Part shown: positions 1 to 17,805 of the stretch, piece after piece
How positions within the stretch are numbered: position 1 is the stretch's first letter
How the letters are laid out: the number at the start of each line of letters is the position of its first letter
Assembly (NCBI RefSeq): GCF_002968295.1
Contig: NZ_CP134399.1
Coordinates: forward strand, 2,852,001 to 2,916,000
DNA from: Mycobacterium sp. ITM-2016-00317
GTDB lineage: Bacteria; Actinomycetota; Actinomycetes; Mycobacteriales; Mycobacteriaceae
Reading direction: 5' to 3'
Length of the DNA: 64,000 bases
Position numbers and translations under genes: made by a program
Notes under the pieces: generated by a model
What the model was told of the DNA's origin: nothing
Databases searched by the model: none
What the model saw: only the letters and a program-made list of their open reading frames with translations

Positions 1-2
1 AC

Positions 3-185
3 CTGTTCGATCCGCACGCCCCGGTCCGGCTGGAGCTGAGTGAGCTGCGGGTCGGCCAGACCGGACCGCGGGTCGGGGTGAGCAAGGCGGCCGATCGGCC
101 GTGGCGGATGTGGCTCCCGGACCACCCCGAGGTGTCGGCGTACCGGCGCAGTCCGCGGGCACCGGTGCCGGGCGGAAGCGACTAG
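3..185 (+). CDS. mpg: 3-methyladenine DNA glycosylase, C-terminal end (partial)
   Basis: Only the last 60 codons are in the window. The translation contains [17 protein letters not shown] and ends in [10 protein letters not shown] plus a short tail, the characteristic end of AAG/Mpg-type glycosylases, which remove alkylated purines in base-excision repair. In M. tuberculosis mpg (Rv1688) lies immediately upstream of tyrS, as here; the gap to tyrS is 18 nt, so the two are probably co-transcribed. The catalytic part lies outside the window. Identification rests on the tail motif and synteny. Confidence 0.8.
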   Translation: MFDPHAPVRLELSELRVGQTGPRVGVSKAADRPWRMWLPDHPEVSAYRRSPRAPVPGGSD

Positions 186-203
186 TACGGGAAGATCGAC
201 CAG

Positions 204-1489
204 GTGAGCGTTACGAGCACCTCGAAGATCCTCGATGAGTTGGACTGGCGCGGACTGATCGCCCAGTCCACCGACCGCGAAGCCCTCGCCGAAGCCCTGG
301 CCGAAGGGCCGGTCACGGTGTATTCCGGTTTCGACCCCACGGCGCCGAGCCTGCACGCCGGTCATCTGATCCCGCTGCTCACGCTGCGGCGCTTCCAGCA
401 GGCCGGACATCGTCCGATCGTGCTCGCCGGCGGAGCGACCGGGATGATCGGCGACCCGCGGGAGGTGGGGGAGCGCACCCTGAACACCGCCGACACCGTC
501 GCGGACTGGGCCGACCGGATCCGCGGTCAGCTCGAACGGTTCGTCGAGTTCGACGATTCCCCGACCGGCGCCGTCGTCGCGAACAACCTGTCCTGGACGA
601 GCGAACTCTCGGCGATCGAGTTCCTGCGTGACGTCGGCAAATTCTTCTCGGTGAATGTGATGTTGGACCGGGATACCGTGCGCCGCAGGCTCGAAGGCGA
701 GGGCATCTCCTACACCGAGTTCAGCTACATGCTGTTGCAGGCCAACGACTACGTGGAACTGCACCAGCGCTACGGCTGCACACTGCAGGTCGGTGGATCC
801 GACCAGTGGGGCAACATCATCGCCGGCGTGCGGCTGGTCCGGCAGAAGGCGGGCGCCGCGGTCCATGCGCTGACCACGCCGCTGGTGACCGACTCCGAGG
901 GCAAGAAGTTCGGCAAGTCCACCGGCGGGGGCAGTCTCTGGCTGGACCCGGAGATGACCAGCCCCTATGCCTGGTACCAGTACTTCGTCAACACCGCCGA
1001 CGCCGATGTCGTGTCCTACCTGCGGTGGTTCACCTTCCTCGACGCCGACGAACTGCGCGAGCTCGAGCAGGCGACCGAAGAACGCCCGCACGAAAGGGCC
1101 GCCCAGCGCCGGCTGGCCCGGGAACTCACCAATCTCGTGCACGGCGAGGCCGCCACGCTCGCGGTCGAGCACGCGAGCCAGGCGTTGTTCGGCCGCGCGG
1201 AACTGTCCGAACTCGACGAACCCACGCTGGCCGCGGCGTTGAGAGAGGCGTCGGTTGCCCCCTCGAGGCCGGCGGACCCGATGCGATCACGGATCTCCTT
1301 GTGGCGAGCGGACTCTGCGCGAGCAAGGGAGCCGCCCGCCGCACCATCGCCGAAGGCGGGGTGTCGGTCAACAACGTGAGGGTCACCACAGAGGACTGGT
1401 CGCCGCAGCCGTCGGACTTTCTGCACGGCAAGTGGCTGGTGCTGCGCCGCGGCAAGCGCAACATCGCCGGAATAGAGCGAATGGCGTGA
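204..1489 (+). CDS. tyrS: Tyrosyl-tRNA synthetase, interrupted by a 1-base frameshift
   Basis: Class I aminoacyl-tRNA synthetase that charges tRNA-Tyr. The N-terminal part reads [16 protein letters not shown] (HIGH-type motif HAGH), then GGSDQWGNI (tyrosine site) and KFGKS (KMSKS-type loop). The first frame continues to a false stop at 1379. The S4-like C-terminal part ([13 protein letters not shown], then VNNVRV) continues in another frame to a stop at 1489. The switch falls on a run of five C at 1258-1262; adding one C joins ALREASVAP to [13 protein letters not shown] and gives 428 aa, close to the family's usual size (about 424 in M. tuberculosis). The gene is essential and both halves are well conserved, so a missing base in the sequence is more likely than a pseudogene. 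GTG start at 204. Confidence 0.93.
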
Positions 1490-1633
1490 ATGGCGCGGTG
1501 AATTCCCAGGTCAAGCTCATCGATGCGGCGGGAACACGTCGGGACTCTGCGTTGTTGAAGCTGATCGGGTCGCCCGGCAGCCACGCCGGCCGCAGTGGGA
1601 CGCGCACCTCGAAAACGCGCTCTACCAGCGGAT

Positions 1634-1663
1634 TTGACTCCTGAGTTATCCCTGACGTAACTT
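1634..1663 (+). promoter_or_regulatory. Candidate rRNA operon promoter
   Basis: A TTGACT -35 at 1634-1639 and a TAACTT -10 at 1658-1663 are separated by 18 bp, about 310 bp upstream of the 16S gene and downstream of the tyrS stop. This fits the sigma-A type promoters known upstream of mycobacterial rrn operons. The start site is inferred at about 1670. Other promoters may exist in 1490-1630, but I see no second clear -35/-10 pair. Confidence 0.55.
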
Positions 1664-1804
1664 ATCGAAGTCGCCGCGACACGGGCCAAAAACCCGGAGA
1701 GCGCGGCGCCACTCCAGAGGGAAGTCCGCTAACGCGGATGTCCTCTTCTGTCCGAACGAGGGTCACGGCTTTTAAGCCGGGGTTCTTGCGCGGCCGGTCT
1801 GGGG

Positions 1805-1836
1805 CGTGTTGTTTGAGAACTCAATAGTGTGTTTGG
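1805..1836 (+). promoter_or_regulatory. rRNA leader antitermination element (boxA-like)
   Basis: The leader contains TTTGAGAACTCAATAGTG, a segment conserved in actinobacterial rRNA leaders and associated with NusB/NusE-dependent antitermination and 16S processing. It lies about 140 nt upstream of the mature 16S 5' end. The T/G-rich stretch after it is typical of mycobacterial pre-rRNA leaders. Assigned by similarity to what is known of such leaders. Confidence 0.5.
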
Positions 1837-1973
1837 TGGTTTTTGTTTGTTGTTTTTGGTTCACCTCTTTTTCCCGTTTAGGGGTGGGCTGTTTTTTGAT
1901 GCCAGTTTTGGTGTCTTGTTTGATGATCGGATTTCTCTGATTGTGAATTCTGCCTTGCCTTTGGGTGAGGGGT

Positions 1974-7030
<5,057 letters not shown>

Positions 7031-7180
7031 CAACAACAAAACCTCGCAACCACACCACAAACCCAGACACACTCAACACGACCCGGTTCACCGGGACATT
7101 GTTGAGACACACCCCACCACCAAAAACACGGGGCATCACAGATTCACGACAGATTCACGCTCGATAACGAGTGAATAGAG

Positions 7181-7297
7181 TTACGGCGGTCCATAGCGGC
7201 AGGGAAACGCCCGGTCCCATCCCGAACCCGGAAGCTAAGCCTGCCAGCGCCGATGATACTAACCACTGGTTGGAAAAGTAGGACACCGCCGAACACA
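7181..7297 (+). rRNA. rrf: 5S ribosomal RNA
   Basis: Starts TTACGGCGGTC and closes with GGACACCGCCGAAC, giving the terminal stem GGCGGT/ACCGCC; the core contains CCCGAACCCGGAAGCTAAGC. About 115 nt, separated from 23S by about 150 nt of spacer (7031-7180) that holds no tRNA. It is the last gene of the operon. Ends are approximate to 2-3 nt. Confidence 0.95.
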
Positions 7298-7303
7298 CAT
7301 TGA

Positions 7304-7336
7304 CCTGTACCCCCCAACACCGTTGGGGGGTACAGG
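7304..7336 (+). terminator. rRNA operon terminator hairpin
   Basis: A perfect 15-bp stem (CCTGTACCCCCCAAC against GTTGGGGGGTACAGG) with a 3-nt loop lies about 7 nt after the 5S gene and is followed by CATTTATG, a weak T tract. It is the strongest hairpin in the window and stands where the rrn transcript should end. The 211 nt from here to the next gene hold nothing else I recognise. Confidence 0.9.
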
Positions 7337-7547
7337 CATTTATGCGTCCGCCTGTTTATCAACCGAACAGCATCGGAAACGCCGACGCACCACCACCCTC
7401 CATCCCCAACAAATGAAGCCCCATTTCGCCAACCGGACCGCCCGAAACGCACCCGCCACACCAATCAGCCGGGCAATCTCCTTTTCTTGACGCCATTTCT
7501 GTATTTGCAGATTATGAGGCCGCTCAGCTGGGGGATATCCTTTTGCC

Positions 7548-8381
7548 GTGCCCCAAGACAATCAGGGTGGCCGCGGCGACCGTCGACCCGGCCGCAACGG
7601 CAACGGCAACGCCAACGGCAACCGGCAGCCGCGCCGTGACGCGCGATCGGCGCCGCGCGCGTCGGGTCCGAACCGGGCCCGTCCCAGTCAGCCAAGGCCG
7701 GCGAACGACGACTCGCGGCCGGAAGGTCCGCCGATCCCGAAAGAGATCGAGGCCAAACAGCTCGCGCCCGAGATCCGTGGAGAACTCACCACCCTCGACC
7801 GCAGCACCGCCGACACGGTGGCCCGGCACCTGGTGGCGGCCGGCGAGCTTCTCGACGAGGACCCCGAAGCCGCGCTGGCCCACGCCCGCGCCGCCCGGGC
7901 CCGTTCGGGCCGGATCGCCGCAGTGCGTGAGGCCGTCGGCATCGCCGCCTACCAGTGCGGCGACTGGGCGCAGGCGCTCGCTGAGTTGCGTGCCGCACGC
8001 CGAATGGGAAGCCGCTCACCGTTGTTGGCGTTGATCGCCGATTGCGAACGAGGTGTCGGGCGTCCCGAGCGGGCCATCGAACTCGCCCGCAGCCCCGAGG
8101 CCACAGCGCTCACCGGAGACGACGCGGACGAGCTTCGCATCGTCGTGGCCGGTGCACGGTCGGACCTGGGTCAGCCCGAGCAGGCGCTGGCGGTGCTGTC
8201 CACCCCGTCGCTCGACCCGAGTCGCACCGGGCAGACCGCGGCGCGGCTGTTCTACGCCTACGCCGAGACGCTGCTCGTCCTCGGCCGCAAGGACGAAGCG
8301 CTGCAGTGGTTCCTGCACGCCGCCCGTGCCGACATCGAGGGCGTCACCGACGCCGAAGAGCGCGTCACGGAATTGTCCTGA
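7548..8381 (+). CDS. Tetratricopeptide-repeat-like protein (Rv1691 type)
   Basis: 277 aa. Residues 1-60 are a basic, low-complexity tail rich in Arg, Gly, Asn and Pro (GNGNANGNRQPRR). From about residue 70 the protein is helical and Ala-rich with TPR-like pairs, for example EAALAHARAARARSGRIAAV and QALAELRAARRMG. Such repeats usually mediate protein-protein contacts; no catalytic motif is visible. It is the position equivalent of M. tuberculosis Rv1691, upstream of the HAD phosphatase, and its stop lies 1 nt before that gene's GTG, so the two are translationally close. GTG start chosen because a GGGGGAT motif precedes it by about 12 nt. The partner is unknown. Confidence 0.8.
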   Translation: MPQDNQGGRGDRRPGRNGNGNANGNRQPRRDARSAPRASGPNRARPSQPRPANDDSRPEGPPIPKEIEAKQLAPEIRGELTTLDRSTADTVARHLVAAGELLDEDPEAALAHARAARARSGRIAAVREAVGIAAYQCGDWAQALAELRAARRMGSRSPLLALIADCERGVGRPERAIELARSPEATALTGDDADELRIVVAGARSDLGQPEQALAVLSTPSLDPSRTGQTAARLFYAYAETLLVLGRKDEALQWFLHAARADIEGVTDAEERVTELS

Positions 8382-8382
8382 C

Positions 8383-9396
8383 GTGACCAGCCTTGCGCAG
8401 CAGCATGATTGCCTGCTGCTCGATCTCGACGGCACGGTGTTCCGGGGCCATGAGCCCACACCCGGCGCCGTCGAGACGCTCGCCGCGATCGAGTCGCGCA
8501 TTCTGTTCGTCACCAACAACGCCTCCCGCGACGCCGATCAGGTCGCCGCGCACCTGTGCGACCTCGGCTTCACCGCGGGCGCAGGCGACGTCGTCACCAG
8601 CGCCCAGAGCGCGGCGCGGCTGCTGGCCGACCAATTGCCTGCCGACGCCAAGGTGTTGGTGGTGGGCACCGACGCGCTGGCGGGCGAGGTCGCCGCGGTC
8701 GGTCTGACGCCGGTCCGGCAGTGGTCCGACGAGCCCGTCGCCGTGGTGCAAGGGCATTCGCCGGACACCGGCTGGTCCGACCTGGCCGAGGCGGCACTGG
8801 CCATCCGGTCGGGTGCGCTGTGGATCGCCGCCAACATCGACAAGACCCTGCCCTCGGAGCGGGGCCTGCTGCCCGGCAACGGTTCGATGGTCGCCGCGAT
8901 GCGCACCGCCACCGACCGCGACCCCCAGGTGGCCGGCAAGCCGGCTCCGGCACTGATGCGGGACGCATTGGCCCGCGGGCGCTTCGATCGGCCGCTGGTC
9001 GTCGGGGACCGCCTCGACACCGACATCGCCGGCGCCAACGCCGCGCAGCTGCCCAGCCTGATGGTGCTGTGCGGGGTCAACAACGCCGAGGACGCGATCT
9101 GGGCAGTGCCCGGCGAGCGCCCGACCTACCTTGCCGAAGACCTCCGAGCGCTGACCGGCGGAGATGCGGAGGCGCGGCGGGTGGCTCCGCATCCCGGTTG
9201 GCAGGTCGACGTCGACGACGCCGCGGTGACGCTGCGCTCCACGGGAGCCGAGCCCGGCAACGCGCTGTCGGCCGTGCGCGCCGTCGCGGCGGCGGTCTGG
9301 GCCGCGGATGCGGACCGCCGGCCGGTCCGGGTCGCGGACGACGCGTCCCGACAGGCCGTGCAGCGGTGGTCGCTGGTCTGCGCCGCCATCGACTAG
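8383..9396 (+). CDS. HAD-family phosphatase, probable glycerol-3-phosphate phosphatase
   Basis: 337 aa HAD hydrolase of the NagD/PGP type. Motif I is DLDGT (14-18, nucleophile D14), motif II VTNN (43-46), and GKPAP (Lys motif) plus GDRLDTDI (acidic metal motif) lie near residue 200. The large cap between motifs II and III fits class IIA. The M. tuberculosis equivalent, Rv1692, is reported as a D-glycerol-3-phosphate phosphatase that recycles phospholipid polar heads; the same activity is inferred here from synteny and motifs. The C-terminal 60 residues form an extra domain also seen in mycobacterial homologues. Translation starts at GTG, 1 nt after the TPR gene stop. Confidence 0.85.
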   Translation: MTSLAQQHDCLLLDLDGTVFRGHEPTPGAVETLAAIESRILFVTNNASRDADQVAAHLCDLGFTAGAGDVVTSAQSAARLLADQLPADAKVLVVGTDALAGEVAAVGLTPVRQWSDEPVAVVQGHSPDTGWSDLAEAALAIRSGALWIAANIDKTLPSERGLLPGNGSMVAAMRTATDRDPQVAGKPAPALMRDALARGRFDRPLVVGDRLDTDIAGANAAQLPSLMVLCGVNNAEDAIWAVPGERPTYLAEDLRALTGGDAEARRVAPHPGWQVDVDDAAVTLRSTGAEPGNALSAVRAVAAAVWAADADRRPVRVADDASRQAVQRWSLVCAAID

Positions 9397-9409
9397 CGTG
9401 AACCCCGCT

Positions 9410-9565
9410 ATGACCAACGACCCCACCCAGATCCGCGCCCAGGTCACCGAACTGCTGGGCGAGCCCGGCGAGGTGTCCGCGGCCGACCTGGATTCCGTCG
9501 CCGCGCGCCTCGAGGAGGCGCACGATCTGCTGGTGCGCGCGCTGGAATCCGTCGAGAAGGGCTGA
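9410..9565 (+). CDS. Small conserved protein between HAD phosphatase and tlyA (Rv1693 type)
   Basis: 51 aa from ATG 9410 (55 aa if the in-frame GTG at 9398 is used). The protein is acidic and helical, with a core like ADLDSVAARLEEAHDLLVRA and the end SVEKG. It has no known domain. It occupies the place of M. tuberculosis Rv1693, with 13 nt to the HAD stop and 5 nt to the tlyA start, so it belongs to the same operon. The short amphipathic helix suggests a role as a partner or adaptor, but no function can be assigned. Confidence 0.7.
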   Translation: MTNDPTQIRAQVTELLGEPGEVSAADLDSVAARLEEAHDLLVRALESVEKG

Positions 9566-9570
9566 CCCGC

Positions 9571-10377
9571 GTGACGCGTCGCGCACGTGTTGACGCCGAA
9601 CTGGTCCGGCGGGGGCTCGCCCGGTCGCGCCAGCAGGCCGCCGAGCTGATAGGCGCCGGCCGGGTCCGCGTCGACGGCATGCCCGCGGCCAAACCCGCCA
9701 CCGCGATCGCGGTGACCGCCAATCTGACCGTCGAGGGCGACACCGATTCGTGGGTGTCACGAGGGGCGCACAAACTGATCGGTGCGCTGGATGCGTTCGG
9801 GCTGTCCGTCGCCGGCCGCCGCTGTCTGGACGCAGGCGCCTCGACCGGCGGATTCACCGAGGTGCTGCTGGCCCGTGACGCCCGCGAGGTGGTCGCCGTC
9901 GACGTCGGCTACGGCCAGTTGGCCTGGTCGTTGCGCACCGACGAGCGGGTGACGGTGATGGAACGCACCAACGTCCGCGAACTCACCCAAGAGGCCATCG
10001 GCGGGCCGGTCGACCTGATCGTGGCCGACCTGTCGTTCATCTCGCTGGCGACCGTGCTGCCCGCACTGACATCGTGCGCGTCACCCGGCGCGGATATCGT
10101 TCCCATGGTGAAACCTCAGTTCGAGGTCGGCAAGGAGCGGGTCGGTGCCGGCGGTGTGGTGTCAGACCCGGAGTTGCGGGTCGACGCGGTGCTGTCGGTC
10201 GCGCGCCGGGCCGCGGAGTTGCACTGGCCTGCCGTCGCGGTGACCGCGAGCCCGCTGCCCGGACCGGCAGGCAACGTGGAGTACTTCCTGGATTTGCGCA
10301 CCCCCGGCGAACATTCGTTGCAGGGGGACGATTTGGTGGCCGCGGTGCGCCGCGCGGTGGACGAGGGGCCGCAATGA
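9571..10377 (+). CDS. tlyA: TlyA-type 16S/23S rRNA 2'-O-methyltransferase
   Basis: 268 aa. An S4 RNA-binding domain fills residues 1-60 ([20 protein letters not shown]), followed by a Rossmann methyltransferase domain with the SAM motif [16 protein letters not shown] (about 85-100), ADLSFISL and [10 protein letters not shown]. Actinobacterial TlyA methylates C1409 of 16S and C1920 of 23S rRNA; the unmethylated state gives capreomycin and viomycin resistance. The gene is complete, so the strain is predicted to be sensitive on this account. The stop overlaps the nadK start by 4 nt (ATGA). GTG start. Confidence 0.95.
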   Translation: MTRRARVDAELVRRGLARSRQQAAELIGAGRVRVDGMPAAKPATAIAVTANLTVEGDTDSWVSRGAHKLIGALDAFGLSVAGRRCLDAGASTGGFTEVLLARDAREVVAVDVGYGQLAWSLRTDERVTVMERTNVRELTQEAIGGPVDLIVADLSFISLATVLPALTSCASPGADIVPMVKPQFEVGKERVGAGGVVSDPELRVDAVLSVARRAAELHWPAVAVTASPLPGPAGNVEYFLDLRTPGEHSLQGDDLVAAVRRAVDEGPQ

Positions 10378-11294
10378 CCGAACGCACCATTCTGCTCGTC
10401 GTGCACACAGGCCGCGAAGAAGTGACCGAGGTAGCCCGCCGCTGCGAGAAAGTGCTGGGCGACAACGGGATCGGCCTGCGTGTGCTGTCGGCCGAGGCTG
10501 TCGACCGAGGCCCGGTCCACCTCGCGCCCGACGACATGCGCGCACTCGGCGTCGAAATCGAGGTGGTCGACGTCGAGGAGAGCGCCGCCGAGGGATGCGA
10601 GCTGGTGCTGGTGCTCGGCGGCGACGGCACGTTCCTGCGGGCTGCCGAACTGGCGCGCAACGCCGAGATCCCGGTGCTCGGGGTCAACCTGGGCAAGATC
10701 GGGTTCCTGGCCGAAGCCGAGGCCGAGGCCATCGACGCCGTGCTCGACCACATCATCAGGTGTGACTACCGGGTCGAGCACCGGATGACGCTCGACGTCG
10801 CGGTCCGCGCCGGCGGAGAGTTGCTCGACCGCGGATGGGCGCTCAACGAGGCGAGCCTGGAGAAGGGGCCGCGGCTGGGTGTGCTCGGCGTGGTGCTCGA
10901 GGTGGACGGTCGGCCGGTGTCGTCGTTCGGCTGCGACGGCGTGCTGGTGTCCTCGCCCACGGGGTCCACGGCCTACGCGTTCTCGGCGGGCGGCCCGGTG
11001 CTGTGGCCGGATCTGGAGGCCATCCTGGTGGTGCCCAACAACGCGCACGCGCTGTTCGCCCGCCCGATGGTGACCAGTCCCGAGGCGCTGATCGCCATCG
11101 AGATCGAGGCCAGCGGTGACGACGCGCTGGTGTTCTGCGACGGCCGGCGGGACATGGTCGTGCCGGCAGGCGGCCGCCTGGAGGTCACCCGGTGCGCCAC
11201 CCCGCTGAAGTGGGTGCGGCTGGACAGCGCGCCGTTCACGGATCGGCTGGTGCGCAAGTTCCGGCTGCCGGTCACGGGGTGGCGCGGACAGTAG
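10374..11294 (+). CDS. nadK: NAD kinase
   Basis: 306 aa, the usual mycobacterial length. It phosphorylates NAD to NADP with ATP or polyphosphate. Diagnostic motifs are [10 protein letters not shown] (82-91), LNEASLEKG near residue 160 and [16 protein letters not shown] in the C-terminal beta domain. ATG start overlaps tlyA by 4 nt, and the stop overlaps the recN GTG by 1 nt, showing tight translational coupling in the order tlyA-nadK-recN shared with M. tuberculosis. Confidence 0.96.
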   Translation: MTERTILLVVHTGREEVTEVARRCEKVLGDNGIGLRVLSAEAVDRGPVHLAPDDMRALGVEIEVVDVEESAAEGCELVLVLGGDGTFLRAAELARNAEIPVLGVNLGKIGFLAEAEAEAIDAVLDHIIRCDYRVEHRMTLDVAVRAGGELLDRGWALNEASLEKGPRLGVLGVVLEVDGRPVSSFGCDGVLVSSPTGSTAYAFSAGGPVLWPDLEAILVVPNNAHALFARPMVTSPEALIAIEIEASGDDALVFCDGRRDMVVPAGGRLEVTRCATPLKWVRLDSAPFTDRLVRKFRLPVTGWRGQ

Positions 11295-13066
11295 TGCTCA
11301 ACGAAATCCGAATCGAGGCGCTGGGTGCGATCAGCGCGGCGACTGCCGAGTTCGACGGCGGCCTGACTGTGCTGACCGGCGAGACCGGCGCGGGCAAGAC
11401 GATGGTCGTCACCGGTCTGCACCTTCTCGGGGGTGCGCGCGCCGACGCGACCAAGGTGCGTTCCGGCGCGGAGCGCGCCGTCGTCGAGGGCCGGTTCACC
11501 ACCGCCGAACTCGGGGGCGCGGTGGCCGCGCAGGTCGACGACATCCTCGATTCCTCGGGGGCCGAACGCGACGACGACGGCAGCATCATCGCTGCCCGCT
11601 CGGTGAGCCGCGACGGGCCGTCGCGGGCCTACCTCGGTGGCCGCAGCGTGCCGGCGAAGTCGTTGAGCGGCTTCACCAACGAACTGCTCACCCTGCACGG
11701 CCAGAACGACCAGCTGCGCCTGATGCGGCCCGACGAGCAGCGCGGCGCGCTGGACCGCTACGCCGACGTGACCGCTCAGCTCGAGCGCTACCGCACCGCG
11801 CGTGAGGCCTGGCTGGAGGCCAAGCGCGACCTCGACGACCGCAGGCGGCGCGCCCGGGAGATGGTGCAGGAAGCCGACCGTCTGCAGTTCGCGCTGAACG
11901 AGATCGACGTCGTCGCGCCGCAGCCGGGGGAGGACGAGGCGCTGGTCGCCGACATCCGCCGGCTGTCCGAACTCGACGCGCTGCGCGATGCGGTCGAGAC
12001 CGCCAGGACGGCGCTCTCGGGGGACGGCGACGACGGGTTCTCCGCGTCCCACGCGGTCGGTCAGGCACGGACGGCGCTCGAGGGCACCGACGACGTCCCG
12101 CTCAAGACGCTGGCCGAGCAGCTCGGCAGCGCGCTGGCCGTGCTGGTCGACGTGTCCGGCGAACTGGGCCACTATCTGAGTGAACTCCCCACCGACACAA
12201 GCACTCTGGAAACCAAGCTGGCGCGTCAGGCCGAGCTGCGGACGCTGACGCGGAAGTACGCCGCCGACGTCGACGGGGTACTCGAGTGGGCCGCGCAGGC
12301 CCGCGACCGGCTCGCCCAGCTCGACGTGTCCGAGGAGGCCCTGGCCGGCCTGGAGCGCCGGGTGGGGGAGTTGCAGGCCAAGGTGGCTGCGGCGGCGCAG
12401 GACCTGACCAAGGTGCGGGTCAAGGCCGCCAAGGGATTGTCGAAGGCGGTGACCGCCGAACTGGCCGGTCTGGCGATGGCGGGCGCGCAGTTCGCGATCT
12501 CGGTCAGCCCGCTGCCCGCCCGCGCCGACGACACCGCGCCGCTGCCGTTGCCGTCGGGCGCCACCGTGCACGCCGGCCGCGACGGAGCCGACGCTGTGGA
12601 GTTCGGGTTCGCTGCGCACGGCGGCTCGGATCTGCTTCCGCTGAGCAAGAGCGCCTCCGGCGGTGAGCTCTCCCGGGTGATGCTGGCCCTCGAGGTGGTG
12701 CTGTCCGCGTCGACCGAGGGCACGACCATGGTGTTCGACGAGGTCGACGCCGGCGTCGGGGGCCGGGCGGCGGTGCAGATCGGGCGCCGCCTCGCCCGGT
12801 TGGCGCGCACCCATCAGGTCATCGTGGTCACCCACCTGCCCCAGGTCGCCGCATACGCCGACGTGCATCTGGTCGTCGAGGGGGCCGCCGGGCGCGCCGA
12901 CGGCAAGGGCAAGGCGAAATCCAGCGGGGTGCGCCGCCTGCAGGAGGAAGACCGGGTGGCCGAGCTGGCCAGGATGCTGGCCGGGCTGGGGGAGTCCGAC
13001 AGCGGCCGCGCGCACGCCCGCGACCTGCTCGACGCCGCGCGAAAGGACCGGGACGCACCGGCGTAA
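11294..13066 (+). CDS. recN: DNA repair protein RecN
   Basis: 590 aa SMC-like ATPase that acts in double-strand-break repair. Walker A is GETGAGKT (29-36), the signature SGGELSRVMLALE is near 455, and Walker B TMVFDEVDAGVGG near 480. The middle (about 160-370) is a coiled-coil arm rich in Arg, Glu and Leu. GTG at 11294 overlaps the nadK stop by 1 nt and gives the family N-terminus LNEIRIEALGAI; more upstream starts in the same frame would run into nadK. No LexA box is visible nearby. Confidence 0.95.
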   Translation: MLNEIRIEALGAISAATAEFDGGLTVLTGETGAGKTMVVTGLHLLGGARADATKVRSGAERAVVEGRFTTAELGGAVAAQVDDILDSSGAERDDDGSIIAARSVSRDGPSRAYLGGRSVPAKSLSGFTNELLTLHGQNDQLRLMRPDEQRGALDRYADVTAQLERYRTAREAWLEAKRDLDDRRRRAREMVQEADRLQFALNEIDVVAPQPGEDEALVADIRRLSELDALRDAVETARTALSGDGDDGFSASHAVGQARTALEGTDDVPLKTLAEQLGSALAVLVDVSGELGHYLSELPTDTSTLETKLARQAELRTLTRKYAADVDGVLEWAAQARDRLAQLDVSEEALAGLERRVGELQAKVAAAAQDLTKVRVKAAKGLSKAVTAELAGLAMAGAQFAISVSPLPARADDTAPLPLPSGATVHAGRDGADAVEFGFAAHGGSDLLPLSKSASGGELSRVMLALEVVLSASTEGTTMVFDEVDAGVGGRAAVQIGRRLARLARTHQVIVVTHLPQVAAYADVHLVVEGAAGRADGKGKAKSSGVRRLQEEDRVAELARMLAGLGESDSGRAHARDLLDAARKDRDAPA

Positions 13067-13158
13067 CCGTGTGACAGATGTGAAAGTAGGTAACTTCTGA
13101 GGCTGGTGTTACGGCGCGCCTCCGACGTATTCGTGAGGTTGCTGGCCAGAATCGGCCC

Positions 13159-14343
13159 ATGAAGATGTCAGCGCTGCTGTCCCGTAATGCCAGCTCACGG
13201 CCAGGTATCACCGGTATCGCCCGCGTGGACCGCGACATCGATCGGCTCCTCAGACGGGTCACCCCCGGCGACATCGTCGTGCTCGACGCCCTGGACCTGG
13301 ACCGCGTCACCGCCGACGCCCTGGTCGAGGCCAACGTCGCCGCGGTGGTCAACGCGTCTGCGTCGATCTCGGGCCGCTACCCCAACCTCGGCCCCGAGGT
13401 GCTGGTCGCCAACGGCATCGCGCTGGTCGACAGCACCGGGCCCGAGGTCTTCAAGAAGGTCAAGGACGGCGCCCGCATCCGCCTCAACGAGGGCGGCGTC
13501 TACTCCGGCGACCGCCGGCTCGCCCTGGGCACCGTGCGCACCGACGCCGACATCCACGAGATGATGCAGGAGGCCAAGGGCGGCCTGGTCGCGCACCTGG
13601 AGGCGTTCGCGGGCAACACCATCGAGTTCATCCGCAGTGAGAGCCCGCTGCTGATCGACGGGATCGGCATCCCCGACATCGACGTCGACCTGAACCGCCG
13701 CCACGTGGTGATCGTCGCCGACGAGGACAACGCGGCGGCCGACCTCAAGGCGCTCAAGCCGTTCATCAAGGAGTACCAGCCGGTCCTCGTCGGTGTCGGC
13801 AGCGGCGCCGACATCCTGCGCAAGGCCGGCTACCGGCCGGCGCTGATCGTCGGCGACCCCGACAAGATCAGCACCGAGGTGCTGCGCAGCGGCGCCCAGG
13901 TGGTGCTGCCCGCCGACGCCGACGGCCATGCCGCCGGACTGGAGCGCATCCAGGACCTCGGCGTGGGCGCGATGACGTTCCCGGCGGCGGGATCCGCGGC
14001 GGACCTCGCGCTGCTGCTGTGCGACCACCACGGCGCCTCGCTGATCGTCACCGTGGGCCACACGGCCAGCATCGAGGAGTTCTTCGACCGCACCCGCCAG
14101 CAGAGCAACCCGTCGACCTTCCTGACCCGGATGAAGGTCGGGGAGAAGCTCGTCGACGCCAAGGCCGTCGCCACGCTGTACCGCAGCCGTGTCTCCGGCG
14201 GCGCCGTCGCGTTGCTGGTGCTGGCCATGCTGATCGCGGTGATCGCCACGCTGTGGGTGTCGCGCGCCGACGCCGCGGTGATCGAATGGGTGTCCCAGTA
14301 CTGGAATCAGTTCCTGCTCTGGGCCCAGGGTCTGGTCTCGTAG
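13159..14343 (+). CDS. steA: SteA-like cell-separation factor (Rv1697 type), membrane anchored
   Basis: 394 aa. The first 340 residues form a soluble domain of the Rv1697/SteA family (DUF-type, distantly like thiamine pyrophosphokinase, with LIVGDPDKIS and MTFPAAGSAADLALL). One transmembrane helix lies near 350-370 (VALLVLAMLIAVIATLWV), followed by a short tail. In Corynebacterium SteA and SteB act in the RipC-FtsEX pathway that separates daughter cells. The next gene is the steB equivalent, 10 nt downstream. A 92-nt gap before this gene probably holds its promoter; ATG start. Confidence 0.85.
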   Translation: MKMSALLSRNASSRPGITGIARVDRDIDRLLRRVTPGDIVVLDALDLDRVTADALVEANVAAVVNASASISGRYPNLGPEVLVANGIALVDSTGPEVFKKVKDGARIRLNEGGVYSGDRRLALGTVRTDADIHEMMQEAKGGLVAHLEAFAGNTIEFIRSESPLLIDGIGIPDIDVDLNRRHVVIVADEDNAAADLKALKPFIKEYQPVLVGVGSGADILRKAGYRPALIVGDPDKISTEVLRSGAQVVLPADADGHAAGLERIQDLGVGAMTFPAAGSAADLALLLCDHHGASLIVTVGHTASIEEFFDRTRQQSNPSTFLTRMKVGEKLVDAKAVATLYRSRVSGGAVALLVLAMLIAVIATLWVSRADAAVIEWVSQYWNQFLLWAQGLVS

Positions 14344-14353
14344 GGGCGACGGG

Positions 14354-17801
<3,448 letters not shown>

Positions 17802-17805
<4 letters not shown>

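Noticed and set aside
1240..1275. Programmed frameshifting in tyrS
   Set aside because: A C run without a stimulator structure or a known precedent; a missing base is simpler.
10973..13015. 680-codon open frame antisense to nadK/recN
   Set aside because: Shadow of high-GC recN coding; no motifs, and recN on the other strand is unmistakable.
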